Shown: piece by piece, positions 21,301 to 35,160 of the stretch
How the letters are laid out: each line of letters starts with the position of its first letter
How positions within the stretch are numbered: position 1 is the first letter of the stretch
Origin: Stomorhina lunata
Taxonomy: Eukaryota > Arthropoda > Insecta > Diptera > Rhiniidae
Direction: 5' to 3'
NCBI GenBank assembly: GCA_933228675.1
Contig: OW121742.1
Coordinates: 107,028,940-107,092,939 of the forward strand
DNA length: 64,000 nucleotides
The notes under the pieces: model-generated
The model's input: the letters and a program-made list of their open reading frames with translations, nothing else
Database searches by the model: none
Told to the model about the DNA's origin: nothing
Program-made: the position numbers and the translations under genes

Positions 21301-21979
21301 TTAAATTGTATTACATTTTTATTAAAATGTAAATGGTCTCCAAAATATCAATAACTGTAACTCTATGAAAGACCATTTCCTGATCAATTCTTATCCATGA
21401 AACCTTTTTTAAATCTTATTTTAACTTTACCCATAAATTCCCTAATTTATTGGATATCTTTAGGAAAAATCACTTTATCGACACTTATAATTTTCAAATC
21501 TCTAAATCCATTTAATAAAATAAAAATTTTGTTCCCGAAAAGTTCCAAAAAGTTACCCTAATTTGCATAATTTTTCAGTTAAAGACGTTTCATGTCTGTT
21601 TTCTATTGATTGGTTAATGAATAGTTTTATTTCATTTTCAATATTAAAAGCAACCCTTTTTGGAATTAATATTATTTATTATAAAACACAGGCTATTTAG
21701 AGATTTCGGATCTACCTGTTGGTATCTATGTATAAGTTTGTATTTATCAGAGTTATAGGACGGTCGGCTTAGGCACATAAAAATAATTTCTACATTTTTT
21801 ATGACCATTCATACATATTTATTATTTAACTTGAGCTATTGATTACCAACTTGTTGTTGACTCATACCCGAAGAGATGAAAATGCAAAAAAGGGTAACAT
21901 TTGTAAAATTACACTGTAAGAAATTAGTACAGAAATCGGGAATTGGAGATAATATAGCGATTGTACATCACAGGACCAT
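21301..21979. other. Spacer between the two opposed 30-bp repeat tracts
   Basis: AT-rich, no coding frame. GGTCGGCTTAGGCAC near 21762 resembles the dispersed phrase at the end of the 1560 element. Confidence 0.4.
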
Positions 21980-24200
21980 TATTGGAATTTGGGACCACGA
22001 TTGCAACGATTTAACATAGAACGAGCCACGATTATAAATTGGACTATATAAAGATTCATAATTGGAAATTGGACTATATAAAGAGTTACTTTTGAAAATT
22101 GAAATATATAAAGGGCCACAATAAGAAATTGGACTATATAAAAACTTTCTTTTGAAAATTGAACTATATAAAGAGCCACAATAAGAAATTGGACTATATA
22201 AAAAGTTACTTTTGAAAATTGAACTATATAAAGGGCCACAACAAGAAATTGGACTATATAAAAAGTTACTTTTGAAAATTGAACTATATAAAGAGCCACA
22301 ATAAGAAATTGGACTATATAAAGAGTTATTAAAAAAAATTGAACTGTATAAAGGGCCACAATAAGAAATTGGACTATATAAAGAGTTATTTTTGAAAATT
22401 GAACTATATAAAGGGCTACAATAAGAAATTGGACTATATAAAGAGTTACTTTTAAAAATTGAACTATATAAAGGGCCACAATAAGAAATTGGACTATATA
22501 AAGAGTTACTTTTGAAAATTGAACTATATAAAGGGCCACAATAAGAAATTGGACTATATAAAGAGTTATTTAAAAAAAAATTGAACTGTATAAAGGGCCA
22601 CAATAAGAAATTGGACTATATAAAGAGTTACTTTTGAAAATTGAACTATATAAAGGGCCACAATAAGAAATTGGACTATATAAAGAGTTACTTTTGAAAA
22701 TTGAACTATATAAAGGGCCACAACAAGAAATTGGACTATATAAAAAGTTACTTTTGAAAATTGAACTATATAAAGAGCCACAATAAAAAATTGGACTATA
22801 TAAAGAGTTATTAAAAAAAATTGAACTATATAAAGGGCCACAATAAGAAATTGAACTATATAAAGAGTTACTTTTGAAAATTGAACTATATAAAGGGCCA
22901 CAATAAGAAATTAGACTATATAAAGAGTTATTTTTGAAATTTGAACTATATAAAGGGCTACAATAAGAAATTGGACTATTTAAAGAGTTACTTTTGAAAA
23001 TTTAATTATATAAAGGGCCACAATAAGAAATTGGACTATATAAAGAGTTATTTTTGAAAATTGAACTATATAAAGGGCTACAATAAGAAATTGGACTATA
23101 TAAGGAGTTACTTTTGAAAATTGAACTATATAAAGGGCCACAATAAGAAATTGAACTATATAAAGAGTTACTTTTGAAAATTGAACTATATAAAGGGCCA
23201 CAATAAGAAATTGGACTATATAAAGAGTTACTTTTGAAAATTGAACTATATAAAGGACCACAATAAGAAATTGGACTATATAAAGAGTTACTTTTGAAAA
23301 TTGAACTATATAAAGGGCCACAATAAGAATTTAGACTATATAAAGGGTTACTTTTGAAAATTGAAATATATAAAGGGCCACAATAAGAAATTGGACTATA
23401 TAAAGAGTTACTTTTGAAAATTGAACTATATAAAGGGCCACAATAAGAAATTGGACTATATAAAGAGTTACTTTTGAAAATTGAACTATATAAAGGGCCA
23501 CAATAAGAAATTGAACTATATAAAGAATTACTTTTGAAAATTGAACTATATAAAGGGCCACAATAAGAAATTGGACTATATAAAGAGTTACTTTTAAAAA
23601 ATTGAACTATATAAAGGGCCACAATAAGAAATTGGACTATATAAAGAGTTACTTTTGAAAATTGAACTGTATAAAGGGCAACAATAAGAAATTGGACTAT
23701 ATAAAGAGTTACTTTTGAAAATTGAACTATATAAAGGGCCACTATAAGAAATTGGTCTACATAAAAGACTCGATAGGAAAATCGATAATAAATATAGGAC
23801 CACTATTAGAATTTTTGATATATAAGGAAATACAATTGGAATTCGGGCTATATAAGGGACTACGATAGTAAAAATTTAATATAGAACGAGCTAAGATTAT
23901 ATATAAAGAAACACGATTACAATTTGGGCTATATAAAGAACCACGATGGAGACAATTTAATATAGAACTACCTACGGTTATAAATTGGACTATATAAAGA
24001 TTCATAATTGGAATATTATAGTCCATAAAGGGCTACAATTGAAAATTGGACTATATAAAAGAACACGATAGGAAATTTTGTTATTATTATAGGAACACAA
24101 TTGAAATTTGGGATATATAGACAACTACGATTGAAATTTGAGCTATATAAAGGTCTACGAATACAGAACGAGTCGCGATTATAAATTGGACTATACAAAG
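21980..24200 (+). repeat. 60-bp satellite array (dimer of 30-bp units), open in several minus-strand frames
   Basis: About 30 repeats of 60 bp, each made of two related 30-mers: AAGGGCCACAATAAGAAATT+GGACTATATA and AAGAGTTACTTTTGAAAATT+GAACTATATA. Both lengths are multiples of three, so stop-free frames persist for up to 246 codons on the minus strand, giving 20-residue repeats such as SLYSPISYCGPLYSSIFKSN in one frame and TLYIVQFLIVALYIVQFSKV in another. Open frames come and go with single-base indels. I take them as a by-product of the repeat. From about 23760 the units decay. Confidence 0.92.
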
Positions 24201-25130
24201 ATTAAGATGTTAATGATCCAGAGGGAACTCTTAGAAGAGGGCGTCCAAAACTTTGATTGAAAGACTAAGTAGAAGAAAATCTTTCAAAATTTGGATTACG
24301 ATTGGAATTTGGGCTATGTAAAGGACCACGATAGCAAACAATCAAACATTTAATATAGGAAATTGGAAACTATTAAAAATTGAACTTTAAAAAGATATTC
24401 GTTGCCCTTTTTAAAGTCCAATTTTGAAATTTGTCTTAATAAAAATTCTCAGTCAAAAGTTGGACCATATAAATACCGATTAATTAGGATTAAAAATGAA
24501 TTTTGCTTATATAAAAACCACGATAGAAGATTTCAATATAGAAAGAGCTACTTTTAAAAATTAGACTATATAAAAGGCCACGATAGAAAATTGGAGACGA
24601 TATAAGGTTTGAAAATGGATTATATAAAATGCTACGATAGGAAGGAAATAGGACTATATAAAATTGGAGAGAATATTGTGATTGGAAATGGACTATAGAA
24701 AAGAAATTAGATTATATAAACGACGAATACCACGATACAAATTTGGGCTATTATAAATAAATGGACTTTTCTAATATGTAATACCATGATAGATGATTGA
24801 AAATAAAAAGGGCCACTTTTGATAACACTTTTGGACTCTATAAATTGAAAACGATATTACGTTTGGAAACTGAAAAAGCGGCGGTAGGAAATGGGACTAT
24901 AGAAAGGAATACGATTGAAATTTGAACTTTTTAATAGGAAATTGAACTGTATAAAGGACTACGAAAGAAAATTGGATTGGAACACGATAAAAATTTTGTC
25001 TATAAAATAGACCAAAAAATAGGAATTTGGACTATATAAAAAACCACCAAGTTAGAACATGGAAAGATCCATGAAAAAAAATTTAATTTTACAAGAGACC
25101 ACTTTAGGAATTTGGATTATATAATTTTTT
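24201..25130 (+). repeat. Degenerate edge of the 60-bp satellite
   Basis: ATTGGACTATATAAA-type units continue with irregular spacing and interruptions to about 25130. Similarity is clear but phase is lost. Confidence 0.7.
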
Positions 25131-25239
25131 AAAATGTCGGGTTTTTCAACAGGGACGCTACAAAAGTACAGCGACAGGCACAGCAGACGACGGCATATTT
25201 CTTGCTGCTCATTTGACATTTCTCTTCAGTAAGGTTTGG

Positions 25240-25640
25240 CATTTCATGATTGAAAGATATACAAGCCAACAACGAGTCGAAACTATTAAAATTTACTACC
25301 GAAATTCGAAGTCAGTTTCCTCAACGTTAAGAGCGCGATTCATCTTCAGCGATGAGACTCACTTTTGGCTTAGTCAATAAACATAAACGTACCCCATGAG
25401 TCATCATTGCATCCCGAACAAATTACGGTTTGGTGCGGTTTATGGGCCGGCGGCGTCATTGGGCCGTACTTCTTCCGTTATGATCAAGACCGGCAAGTTA
25501 CTGTGAATGGGAATCGCTACCGTTCAATGATAACTGAATATTTTTGGCCCCAATTGGATGTTATGGACTTGGAGAACATGTGGTTCCAACAGAAAACCAC
25601 ATGTTCTGATCGGAGCTAATATGAGAGGGAGTTATTTTGG
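25240..25640 (+). pseudogene. Mariner-type transposase fragment (internal deletion)
   Basis: The N-terminal helix region ERYTSQQRVETIKIYYRNSK (25250-25310) runs on to SVSSTLRA. It is joined after a deletion to the first catalytic block FIFSDETHFWLS (25340-25375), then, after stops and a frame change, to HPEQITVWCGLWAGGVIGPY (25407 on), ITEYFWPQL and ENMWFQQ. The second half, with the remaining catalytic residues, is unrecognisable. No terminal repeats were found. Confidence 0.8.
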
Positions 25641-26670
25641 AGCCATTCCAACGTATTTGGTCCAATATAATTGTACTTGCTAAACTACGAAACTGCAGCG
25701 TCTGTTCAATATGTTAATTGCAGCTGTATGAGGGCGTTTGTCTCGGATCGAGTAGGACTTACGATGTTTTAAGCATGGAAAGAAACAACATTACAGAATA
25801 TACTACTCCAAGGGATAATCATTCCCCTACAAGGGCAGCTGGCACAAGGATTTTGGAGTTGCCTAATCTATGTGAGAATTGGGTTGATATAAGAGCTTAA
25901 AATTGGTAGATAAAATAAGAAATTTCACTTTTCCCGCAGATGAGCGAATGACTCAAAAATCTTAGGATTCCGATCAAGAACTACCACCTTTATTTACTAT
26001 ATTTCCAAAATATTAAAATCAACATTGGAAATTGGACTATATTTGGGAGTATGGAGGCTCTTTGTAAAAAGATACATTGAAATTATACATATAAAGTACA
26101 TTTTTTCTCTTAGTGTATTCCCTAATTAGAAGTTTTTATGTTGTTGAGTTTGCCGAACGTTGAAAGAATTTTAAACTTGTTTGAAGTTGGAGCTTGTGTC
26201 TACAGACAAACACAGTCCGTCTTATACAAAAAAAAGTTGTACGTAACCGCTTGTAGTCTAAATCGATCGTGGCAGTCTTAAGCTGCCATAGACCCGAACC
26301 CATGTTAGAAATTGGCCTGCAACAACAACAACACTGTACAAACATTAACATAAATATACTTATGTATTTATTTTGTATGTCTTTTTGTACAATCGTTATG
26401 TTCACGTATGCATTTATGTAGTTCTTTTAGGCGCACTTGCACGCATTTGTACTTATGGGCCATAGTTTCTGGAGAATGAGTCATCTTTGTTTACCAAATC
26501 TTTTTCAATGTTTTGTTGTGCTATTTCACATAAATAAGACAATCCAGAATGTCTGTCGTTGTGGTCTTCTACCTGTTAGTTAAAGGTTTTTGTTGGGTTT
26601 CTGTGAAATGGTGAGGGATTGATTTAATAAAAATGCTGTGGAATTAGTGATGGTATAATTTAATTAAGGT
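25641..26670. other. No gene recognised
   Basis: The open frames at 25718-25900 and 26136-26405 have no motif. A dispersed phrase (GATTCCGATCAAGAACTACC, about 25970) matches similar text near 530, 6170 and 7715. Confidence 0.45.
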
Positions 26671-26689
26671 ACAAAAGGGGATAAACAAG

Positions 26690-29600
26690 AAATTAATAAG
26701 AACTGAAACTAGAACTGAACAATAATTGAACATAGACCTTAACCTAGAATTGAACTGGAACTAAACCTCGAACTGGATCTGAAACTAAATCTAGAACTGA
26801 ACTTAGAACTGAAACTAGAACAGAACTAAAACAGAACTAGAACTGAACTAGAACAGAACTAGAACTGAACTAGAACTGAACAAGAACTGAACTAGAACAG
26901 AACTAGAACAGAACTAGAACTGAACTAGAACTGAACTAGAACTAAACTAGAACTGAACTAGAACTGAACTAGAACTGAACTAGAACTGAACTAGAACTGA
27001 ACTAGAACTGAACTAGAACTGAACTAGAACTGAACTAGAACTGAACTAGAACTGAACTAGAACTGAACTAGAACTGAACTAGAACTGAACTAGAACTGAA
27101 CTAGAACTGAACTAGAACTGAACTAGAACTGAACTAGAACTGAACTAGAACTGAACTAGAACTGAACTAGAACTGAACTAGAACTGAACTTAGAACTGAA
27201 ACTAGAACAGAACTAAAACAGAACTAGAACTGAACTAGAACAGAACTAGAACTGAACTAGAACTGAACAAGAACTGAACTAGAACAGAACTAGAACAGAA
27301 CTAGAACTGAACTAGAACTGAACTAGAACTAAACTAGAACTGAACTAGAACTGAACTAGAACTGAACTAGAACTGAACTAGAACTGAACTAGAACTGAAC
27401 TAGAACTGAACTAGAACTGAACTAGAACTGAACTAGAACTGAACTAGAACTGAACTAGAACTGAACTAGAACTGAACTAGAACTGAACTAGAACTGAACT
27501 AGAACTGAACTAGAACTGAACTAGAACTGAACTAGAACTGAACTAGAACTGAACTAGAACTGAACTAGAACTGAACTAGAACTGAACTAGAACTGAACTA
27601 GAACTGAACTAGAACTGAACTAGAACTGAACTAGAACTGAACTAGAACTGAACTAGAACTGAACTAGAACTGAACTAGAACTGAACTAGAACTGAACTAG
27701 AACTGAACTAGAACTGAACTAGAACTGAACTAGAACTGAACTAGAACTGAACTAGAACTGAACTATAACTGAACTAGAACTGAACTAGAACTGAACTAGA
27801 ACTGAACTAGAACTGAACTAGAACTGAACTAGAACTGAACTAGAACTGAACTAGAACTGAACTAGAACTGAACTAGAACTGAACTAGAACTGAACTAGAA
27901 CTGAACTAGAACTGAACTAGAACTGAACTAGAACTGAACTAGAACTGAACTAGAACTGAACTAGAACTGAACTAGAACTGAACTAGAACTGAACTAGAAC
28001 TGAACTAGAACTGAACTAGAACTGAACTAGAACTGAACTAGAACTGAACTAGAACTGAACTAGAACTGAACTAGAACTGAACTAGAACTGAACTAGAACT
28101 GAACTAGAACTGAACTAGAACTGAACTAGAACTGAACTAGAACTGAACTAGAACTGAACTAGAACTGAACTAGAACTGAACTAGAACTGAACTAGAACTG
28201 AACTAGAACTGAACTAGAACTGAACTAGAACTGAACTAGAACTGAACTAGAACTGAACTAGAACTGAACTAGAACTGAACTAGAACTGAACTAGAACTGA
28301 ACTAGAACTGAACTAGAACTGAACTAGAACTGAACTAGAACTGAACTAGAACTGAACTAGAACTGAACTAGAACTGAACTAGAACTGAACTAGAACTGAA
28401 CTAGAACTGAACTAGAACTGAACTAGAACTGAACTAGAACTGAACTAGAACTGAACTAGAACTGAACTAGAACTGAACTAGAACTGAACTAGAACTGAAC
28501 TAGAACTGAACTAGAACTGAACTAGAACTGAACTAGAACTGAACTTAGAACTGAAACTAGAACAGAACTAAAACAGAACTAGAACTGAACTAGAACTGAA
28601 CTAGAACTGAACTAGAACTGAACTAGAACTGAACTAGAACTGAACTAGAACTGAACTAGAACTGAACTAGAACTGAACTAGAACAGAACTAGAACTGAAC
28701 TAGAACTGAACTAGAACTGAACTAGAACTGAACTAGAACTGAACTAGAACTGAACTAGAACTGAACTAGAACTGAACTAGAACTGAACTAGAACTGAACT
28801 AGAACTGAACTAGAACTGAACTAGAACTGAACTAGAACTGAACTAGAACTGAACTAGAACTGAACTAGAACTGAACTAGAACTGAACTTAGAACTGAAAC
28901 TAGAACAGAACTAAAACAGAACTAGAACTGAACTAGAACTGAACTAGAACTGAACTAGAACTGAACTAGAACTGAACTAGAACTGAACTAGAACTGAACT
29001 TAGAACTGAAACTAGAACAGAACTAAAACAGAACTAGAACTGAACTAGAACTGAACTAGAACTGAACTAGAACTGAACTAGAACTGAACTAGAACTGAAC
29101 TAGAACTGAACTAGAACTGAACTAGAACTGAACTAGAACTGAACTAGAACTGAACTAGAACTGAACTAGAACTGAACTAGAACTGAACTAGAACTGAACT
29201 AGAACTGAACTAGAACTGAACTAGAACTGAACTAGAACTGAACTAGAACTGAACTAGAACTGAACTAGAACTGAACTAGAACTGAACTAGAACTGAACTA
29301 GAACTGAACTAGAACTGAACTAGAACTGAACTAGAACTGAACTAGAACTGAACTAGAACTGAACTAGAACTGAACTAGAACTGAACTAGAACTGAACTAG
29401 AACTGAACTAGAACTGAACTAGAACTGAACTAGAACTGAACTAGAACTGAACTAGAACTGAACTAGAACTGAACTAGAACTGAACTTAGAACTGAAACTA
29501 GAACAGAACTAAAACAGAACTAGAACTGAACTAGAACAGAACTAGAACTGAACTAGAACTGAACTAGAACAGAACTAGAACTGAACTAGAACTGAACTAG

Positions 29601-32600
29601 AACAGAACTAGAACTGAACTAGAACTGAACTAGAACTGAACTAGAACTGAACTAGAACTGAACTAGAACTGAACTAGAACTGAACTAGAACTGAACTAGA
29701 ACTGAACTAGAACTGAACTAGAACTGAACTAGAACTGAACTAGAACTGAACTAGAACTGAACTAGAACTGAACTAGAACTGAACTAGAACTGAACTAGAA
29801 CTGAACTAGAACTGAACTAGAACTGAACTAGAACTGAACTAGAACTGAACTAGAACTGAACTAGAACTGAACTAGAACTGAACTAGAACTGAACTAGAAC
29901 TGAACTAGAACTGAACTAGAACTGAACTAGAACTGAACTAGAACTGAACTAGAACTGAACTAGAACTGAACTAGAACTGAACTAGAACTGAACTAGAACT
30001 GAACTAGAACTAGAACTGAACTAGAACTGAACTAGAACTGAACTAGAACTGAACTAGAACTGAACTAGAACTGAACTAGAACTGAACTAGAACTGAACTA
30101 GAACTGAACTAGAACTGAACTAGAACTGAACTAGAACTGAACTAGAACTGAACTAGAACTGAACTAAAACAGAACTAGAACTGAACTAGAACTGAACTAG
30201 AACTGAACTAGAACTGAACTAGAACTGAACTAGAACTGAACTAGAACTGAACTAGAACTGAACTAGAACTGAACTAGAACTGAACTAGAACTGAACTAGA
30301 ACTGAACTAGAACTGAACTAGAACTGAACTAGAACTGAACTAGAACTGAACTAGAACTGAACTAGAACTGAACTAGAACTGAACTAGAACTGAACTAGAA
30401 CTGAACTAGAACTGAACTAGAACTGAACTAGAACTGAACTAGAACTGAACTAGAACTGAACTAGAACTGAACTAGAACTGAACTAGAACTGAACTAGAAC
30501 TGAACTAGAACTGAACTAGAACTGAACTAGAACTGAACTAGAACTGAACTAGAACTGAACTAGAACTGAACTAGAACTGAACTAGAACTGAACTAGAACT
30601 GAACTAGAACTGAACTAGAACTGAACTAGAACTGAACTAGAACTGAACTAGAACTGAACTAGAACTGAACTAGAACTGAACTAGAACTGAACTAGAACTG
30701 AACTAGAACTGAACTAGAACTGAACTAGAACTGAACTAGAACTGAACTAGAACTGAACTAGAACTGAACTAGAACTGAACTAGAACTGAACTAGAACTGA
30801 ACTAGAACTGAACTAGAACTGAACTAGAACTGAACTAGAACTGAACTAGAACTGAACTAGAACTGAACTAGAACTGAACTAGAACTGAACTAGAACTGAA
30901 CTAGAACTGAACTAGAACTGAACTAGAACTGAACTAGAACTGAACTAGAACTGAACTAGAACTGAACTAGAACTGAACTAGAACTGAACTAGAACTGAAC
31001 TAGAACTGAACTAGAACTGAACTAGAACTGAACTAGAACTGAACTAGAACTGAACTAGAACTGAACTAGAACTGAACTAGAACTGAACTAGAACTGAACT
31101 AGAACTGAACTAGAACTGAACTAGAACTGAACTAGAACTGAACTAGAACTGAACTAGAACTGAACTAGAACTGAACTAGAACTGAACTAGAACTGAACTA
31201 GAACTGAACTAGAACTGAACTAGAACTAAACTAGAACTGAACTAGAACTGAACTAGAACTGAACTAGAACTGAACTAGAACTGAACTAGAACTGAACTAG
31301 AACTGAACTAGAACTGAACTAGAACTGAACTAGAACTGAACTAGAACTGAACTAGAACTGAACTAGAACTGAACTAGAACTGAACTAGAACTGAACTAGA
31401 ACTGAACTAGAACTGAACTAGAACTGAACTAGAACTGAACTAGAACTGAACTAGAACTGAACTAGAACTGAACTAGAACTGAACTAGAACTGAACTAGAA
31501 CTGAACTAGAACTGAACTAGAACTGAACTAGAACTGAACTAGAACTGAACTAGAACTGAACTAGAACTGAACTAGAACTGAACTAGAACTGAACTAGAAC
31601 TGAACTAGAACTGAACTAGAACTGAACTAGAACTGAACTTAGAACTGAAACTAGAACAGAACTAAAACAGAACTAGAACTGAACTAGAACTGAACTAGAA
31701 CTGAACTAGAACTGAACTAGAACTGAACTAGAACTGAACTAGAACTGAACTAGAACTGAACTAGAACTGAACTAGAACTGAACTAGAACTGAACTAGAAC
31801 TGAACTAGAACTGAACTAGAACTGAACTTAGAACTGAAACTAGAACAGAACTAAAACAGAACTAGAACTGAACTAGAACTGAACTAGAACTGAACTAGAA
31901 CTGAACTAGAACTGAACTAGAACTGAACTAGAACTGAACTAGAACTGAACTTAGAACTGAAACTAGAACAGAACTAAAACAGAACTAGAACTGAACTAGA
32001 ACTGAACTAGAACTGAACTAGAACTGAACTAGAACTGAACTAGAACTGAACTAGAACTGAACTAGAACTGAACTAGAACTGAACTAGAACTGAACTAGAA
32101 CTGAACTAGAACTGAACTAGAACTGAACTAGAACTGAACTAGAACTGAACTAGAACTGAACTAGAACTGAACTAGAACTGAACTAGAACTGAACTAGAAC
32201 TGAACTAGAACTGAACTAGAACTGAACTAGAACTGAACTAGAACTGAACTAGAACTGAACTAGAACTGAACTAGAACTGAACTAGAACTGAACTAGAACT
32301 GAACTAGAACTGAACTAGAACTGAACTAGAACTGAACTAGAACTGAACTAGAACTGAACTAGAACTGAACTAGAACTGAACTAGAACTGAACTAGAACTG
32401 AACTAGAACTGAACTTAGAACTGAAACTAGAACAGAACTAAAACAGAACTAGAACTGAACTAGAACAGAACTAGAACTGAACTAGAACTGAACTAGAACA
32501 GAACTAGAACTGAACTAGAACTGAACTAGAACAGAACTAGAACTGAACTAGAACTGAACTAGAACTGAACTAGAACTGAACTAGAACTGAACTAGAACTG

Positions 32601-34100
32601 AACTAGAACTGAACTAGAACTGAACTAGAACTGAACTAGAACTGAACTAGAACTGAACTAGAACTGAACTAGAACTGAACTAGAACTGAACTAGAACTGA
32701 ACTAGAACTGAACTAGAACTGAACTAGAACTGAACTAGAACTGAACTAGAACTGAACTAGAACTGAACTAGAACTGAACTAGAACTGAACTAGAACTGAA
32801 CTAGAACTGAACTAGAACTGAACTAGAACTGAACTAGAACTGAACTAGAACTGAACTAGAACTGAACTAGAACTGAACTAGAACTGAACTGAACTAGAAC
32901 TGAACTAGAACTGAACTAGAACTGAACTAGAACTGAACTAGAACTGAACTAGAACTGAACTAGAACTGAACTAGAACTAGAACTGAACTAGAACTAGAAC
33001 TAGAACTGAACTAGAACTGAACTAGAACTGAACTAGAACTGAACTAGAACTGAACTAGAACTGAACTAGAACTGAACTAGAACTGAACTAGAACTGAACT
33101 AAAACAGAACTAGAACTGAACTAGAACTGAACTAGAACTGAACTAGAACTGAACTAGAACTGAACTAGAACTGAACTAGAACTGAACTAGAACTGAACTA
33201 GAACTGAACTAGAACTGAACTAGAACTGAACTAGAACTGAACTAGAACTGAACTAGAACTGAACTAGAACTGAACTAGAACTGAACTAGAACTGAACTAG
33301 AACTGAACTAGAACTGAACTAGAACTGAACTAGAACTGAACTAGAACTGAACTAGAACTGAACTAGAACTGAACTAGAACTGAACTAGAACTGAACTAGA
33401 ACTGAACTAGAACTGAACTAGAACTGAACTAGAACTGAACTAGAACTGAACTAGAACTGAACTAGAACTGAACTAGAACTGAACTAGAACTGAACTAGAA
33501 CTGAACTAGAACTGAACTAGAACTGAACTAGAACTGAACTAGAACTGAACTAGAACTGAACTAGAACTGAACTAGAACTGAACTAGAACTGAACTAGAAC
33601 TGAACTAGAACTGAACTAGAACTGAACTAGAACTGAACTAGAACTGAACTAGAACTGAACTAGAACTGAACTAGAACTGAACTAGAACTGAACTAGAACT
33701 GAACTAGAACTGAACTAGAACTGAACTAGAACTGAACTAGAACTGAACTAGAACTGAACTAGAACTGAACTAGAACTGAACTAGAACTGAACTAGAACTG
33801 AACTAGAACTGAACTAGAACTGAACTAGAACTGAACTAGAACTGAACTAGAACTGAACTAGAACTGAACTAGAACTGAACTAGAGCTGAACTAGAACTGA
33901 ACTAGAACTGAACTAGAACTGAACTAGAACTGAACTAGAACTGAACTAGAACTGAACTAGAACTGAACTAGAACTAAACTAGAACTGAACTAGAACTGAA
34001 CTAGAACTGAACTAGAACTGAACTAGAACTGAACTAGAACTGAACTAGAACTGAACTAGAACTGAACTAGAACTGAACTAGAACTGAACTAGAACTGAAC
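26690..34100 (+). repeat. 7.4-kb array of an 11-bp minisatellite
   Basis: About 670 copies of the 11-bp unit GAACTAGAACT. Runs of hundreds of copies are perfect. Variant clusters containing GAACTTAGAACTGAAACTAG and AGAACAGAACTAAAACAGAA recur at about 26798, 27187, 28541, 28886, 28998, 29483, 31639, 31827, 31950 and 32414. Those at 28886, 28998 and 29483 and the one at 30163 reappear about 2.94 kb later, showing a large internal duplication. Stops occur in all frames. The array length in any assembly should be treated with caution. Confidence 0.97.
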
Positions 34101-35160
34101 TTTTTGATTTTGTACCATTTTAGTACTTAATTATTTATGATTTTCGCCCTTTTATGCCCATCCCTTTTGTTGCGATCATTACTGATCGTTTGTATTTACC
34201 TTCTTTTCCGTTGCCCAAAAAAACATGTAATTTTTCATCTGATAAAAGGGACTTGATTCTTATATTGTTCTTTTTTTTGTCTTCAACTTAAAATGTTAAA
34301 ATGATTTAGATGTGAAATTTTTTATAATGACCCAACATTATTGTGTTTTTATAAACCTTTTCATAATTATTGGTTCGGTTTTGTTTTGAGAAAGATAAAA
34401 TTGTGATGCGGTAGTTGGTAGTTTTGGGACTAACCTGCACATTAACGAAGTTATTGTTTCAGGACGGTAGTGATTTTGTTCGGGGTTGTTTATGGGTTTT
34501 CATTTCGGGGTTCGTTAAGGATGTGAAAGTGTTTTGAATGTGGGACAATGTAACGGAATTTTCCAAACATTTCCAGGGTGTGAAATTGAATGTATGTGCG
34601 TTAATTGTTGAAGGATCTTTTCATTCATTTTAGGTAATGTTTTCCAATCTTACCCATTTTCTAACTTTCCACCTCTTACATTCAAATTCACCTAATTCTA
34701 CCTCATCAAAAATACCAATTGTTCAAGGATTTCACCTCAATTTGTCAACTTGTTCTTAAATCCACCACACCTTCCTCCAAAATGTCATTATGAACAACTG
34801 TTCAATTCAATTAACCACTTTTGAGTTCACATCTCAGGGTGCGTATGTGTAAGATGTTAAATGTTGTTTCCTCTCTTCTCCTCCTCCTCCTAATTTTTAC
34901 ACATTTTGTTGCTTGTTTGACTCTCTTATCAAATCTCTAGTTGTATCTTTTAACACTTAAATGTTGTTGTTGGATGCGTGCTTGTTTGTTCGAGTGTGAG
35001 TCAAGGTGTATGCATTGGCATTTCTTTACCCAAGTGACCAAATTATAGTCGTAAGCTCTAGAAAGAAATTCAAAGCGAGCAAATCGAAAATCTCTGCTTC
35101 TTAGTAGAAAACATCTCAAGAACAGGAGACCAAGTTTCGAAATTATATAAAGCATTTAAT
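34101..35160. other. Unique-looking intergenic sequence
   Basis: Less AT-rich than its surroundings and free of obvious repeats, with pyrimidine-rich patches near 34640-34890. The minus-strand frame at 34937-35155 shows no domain. No exon could be supported. Confidence 0.4.

Noticed and set aside
21968..23803. Multiple overlapping 70-246 codon ORFs on the minus strand as protein genes
   Set aside because: They exist in several frames at once because the repeat unit (30/60 bp) is a multiple of three and lacks stops. There is no splice or promoter context and no domain.
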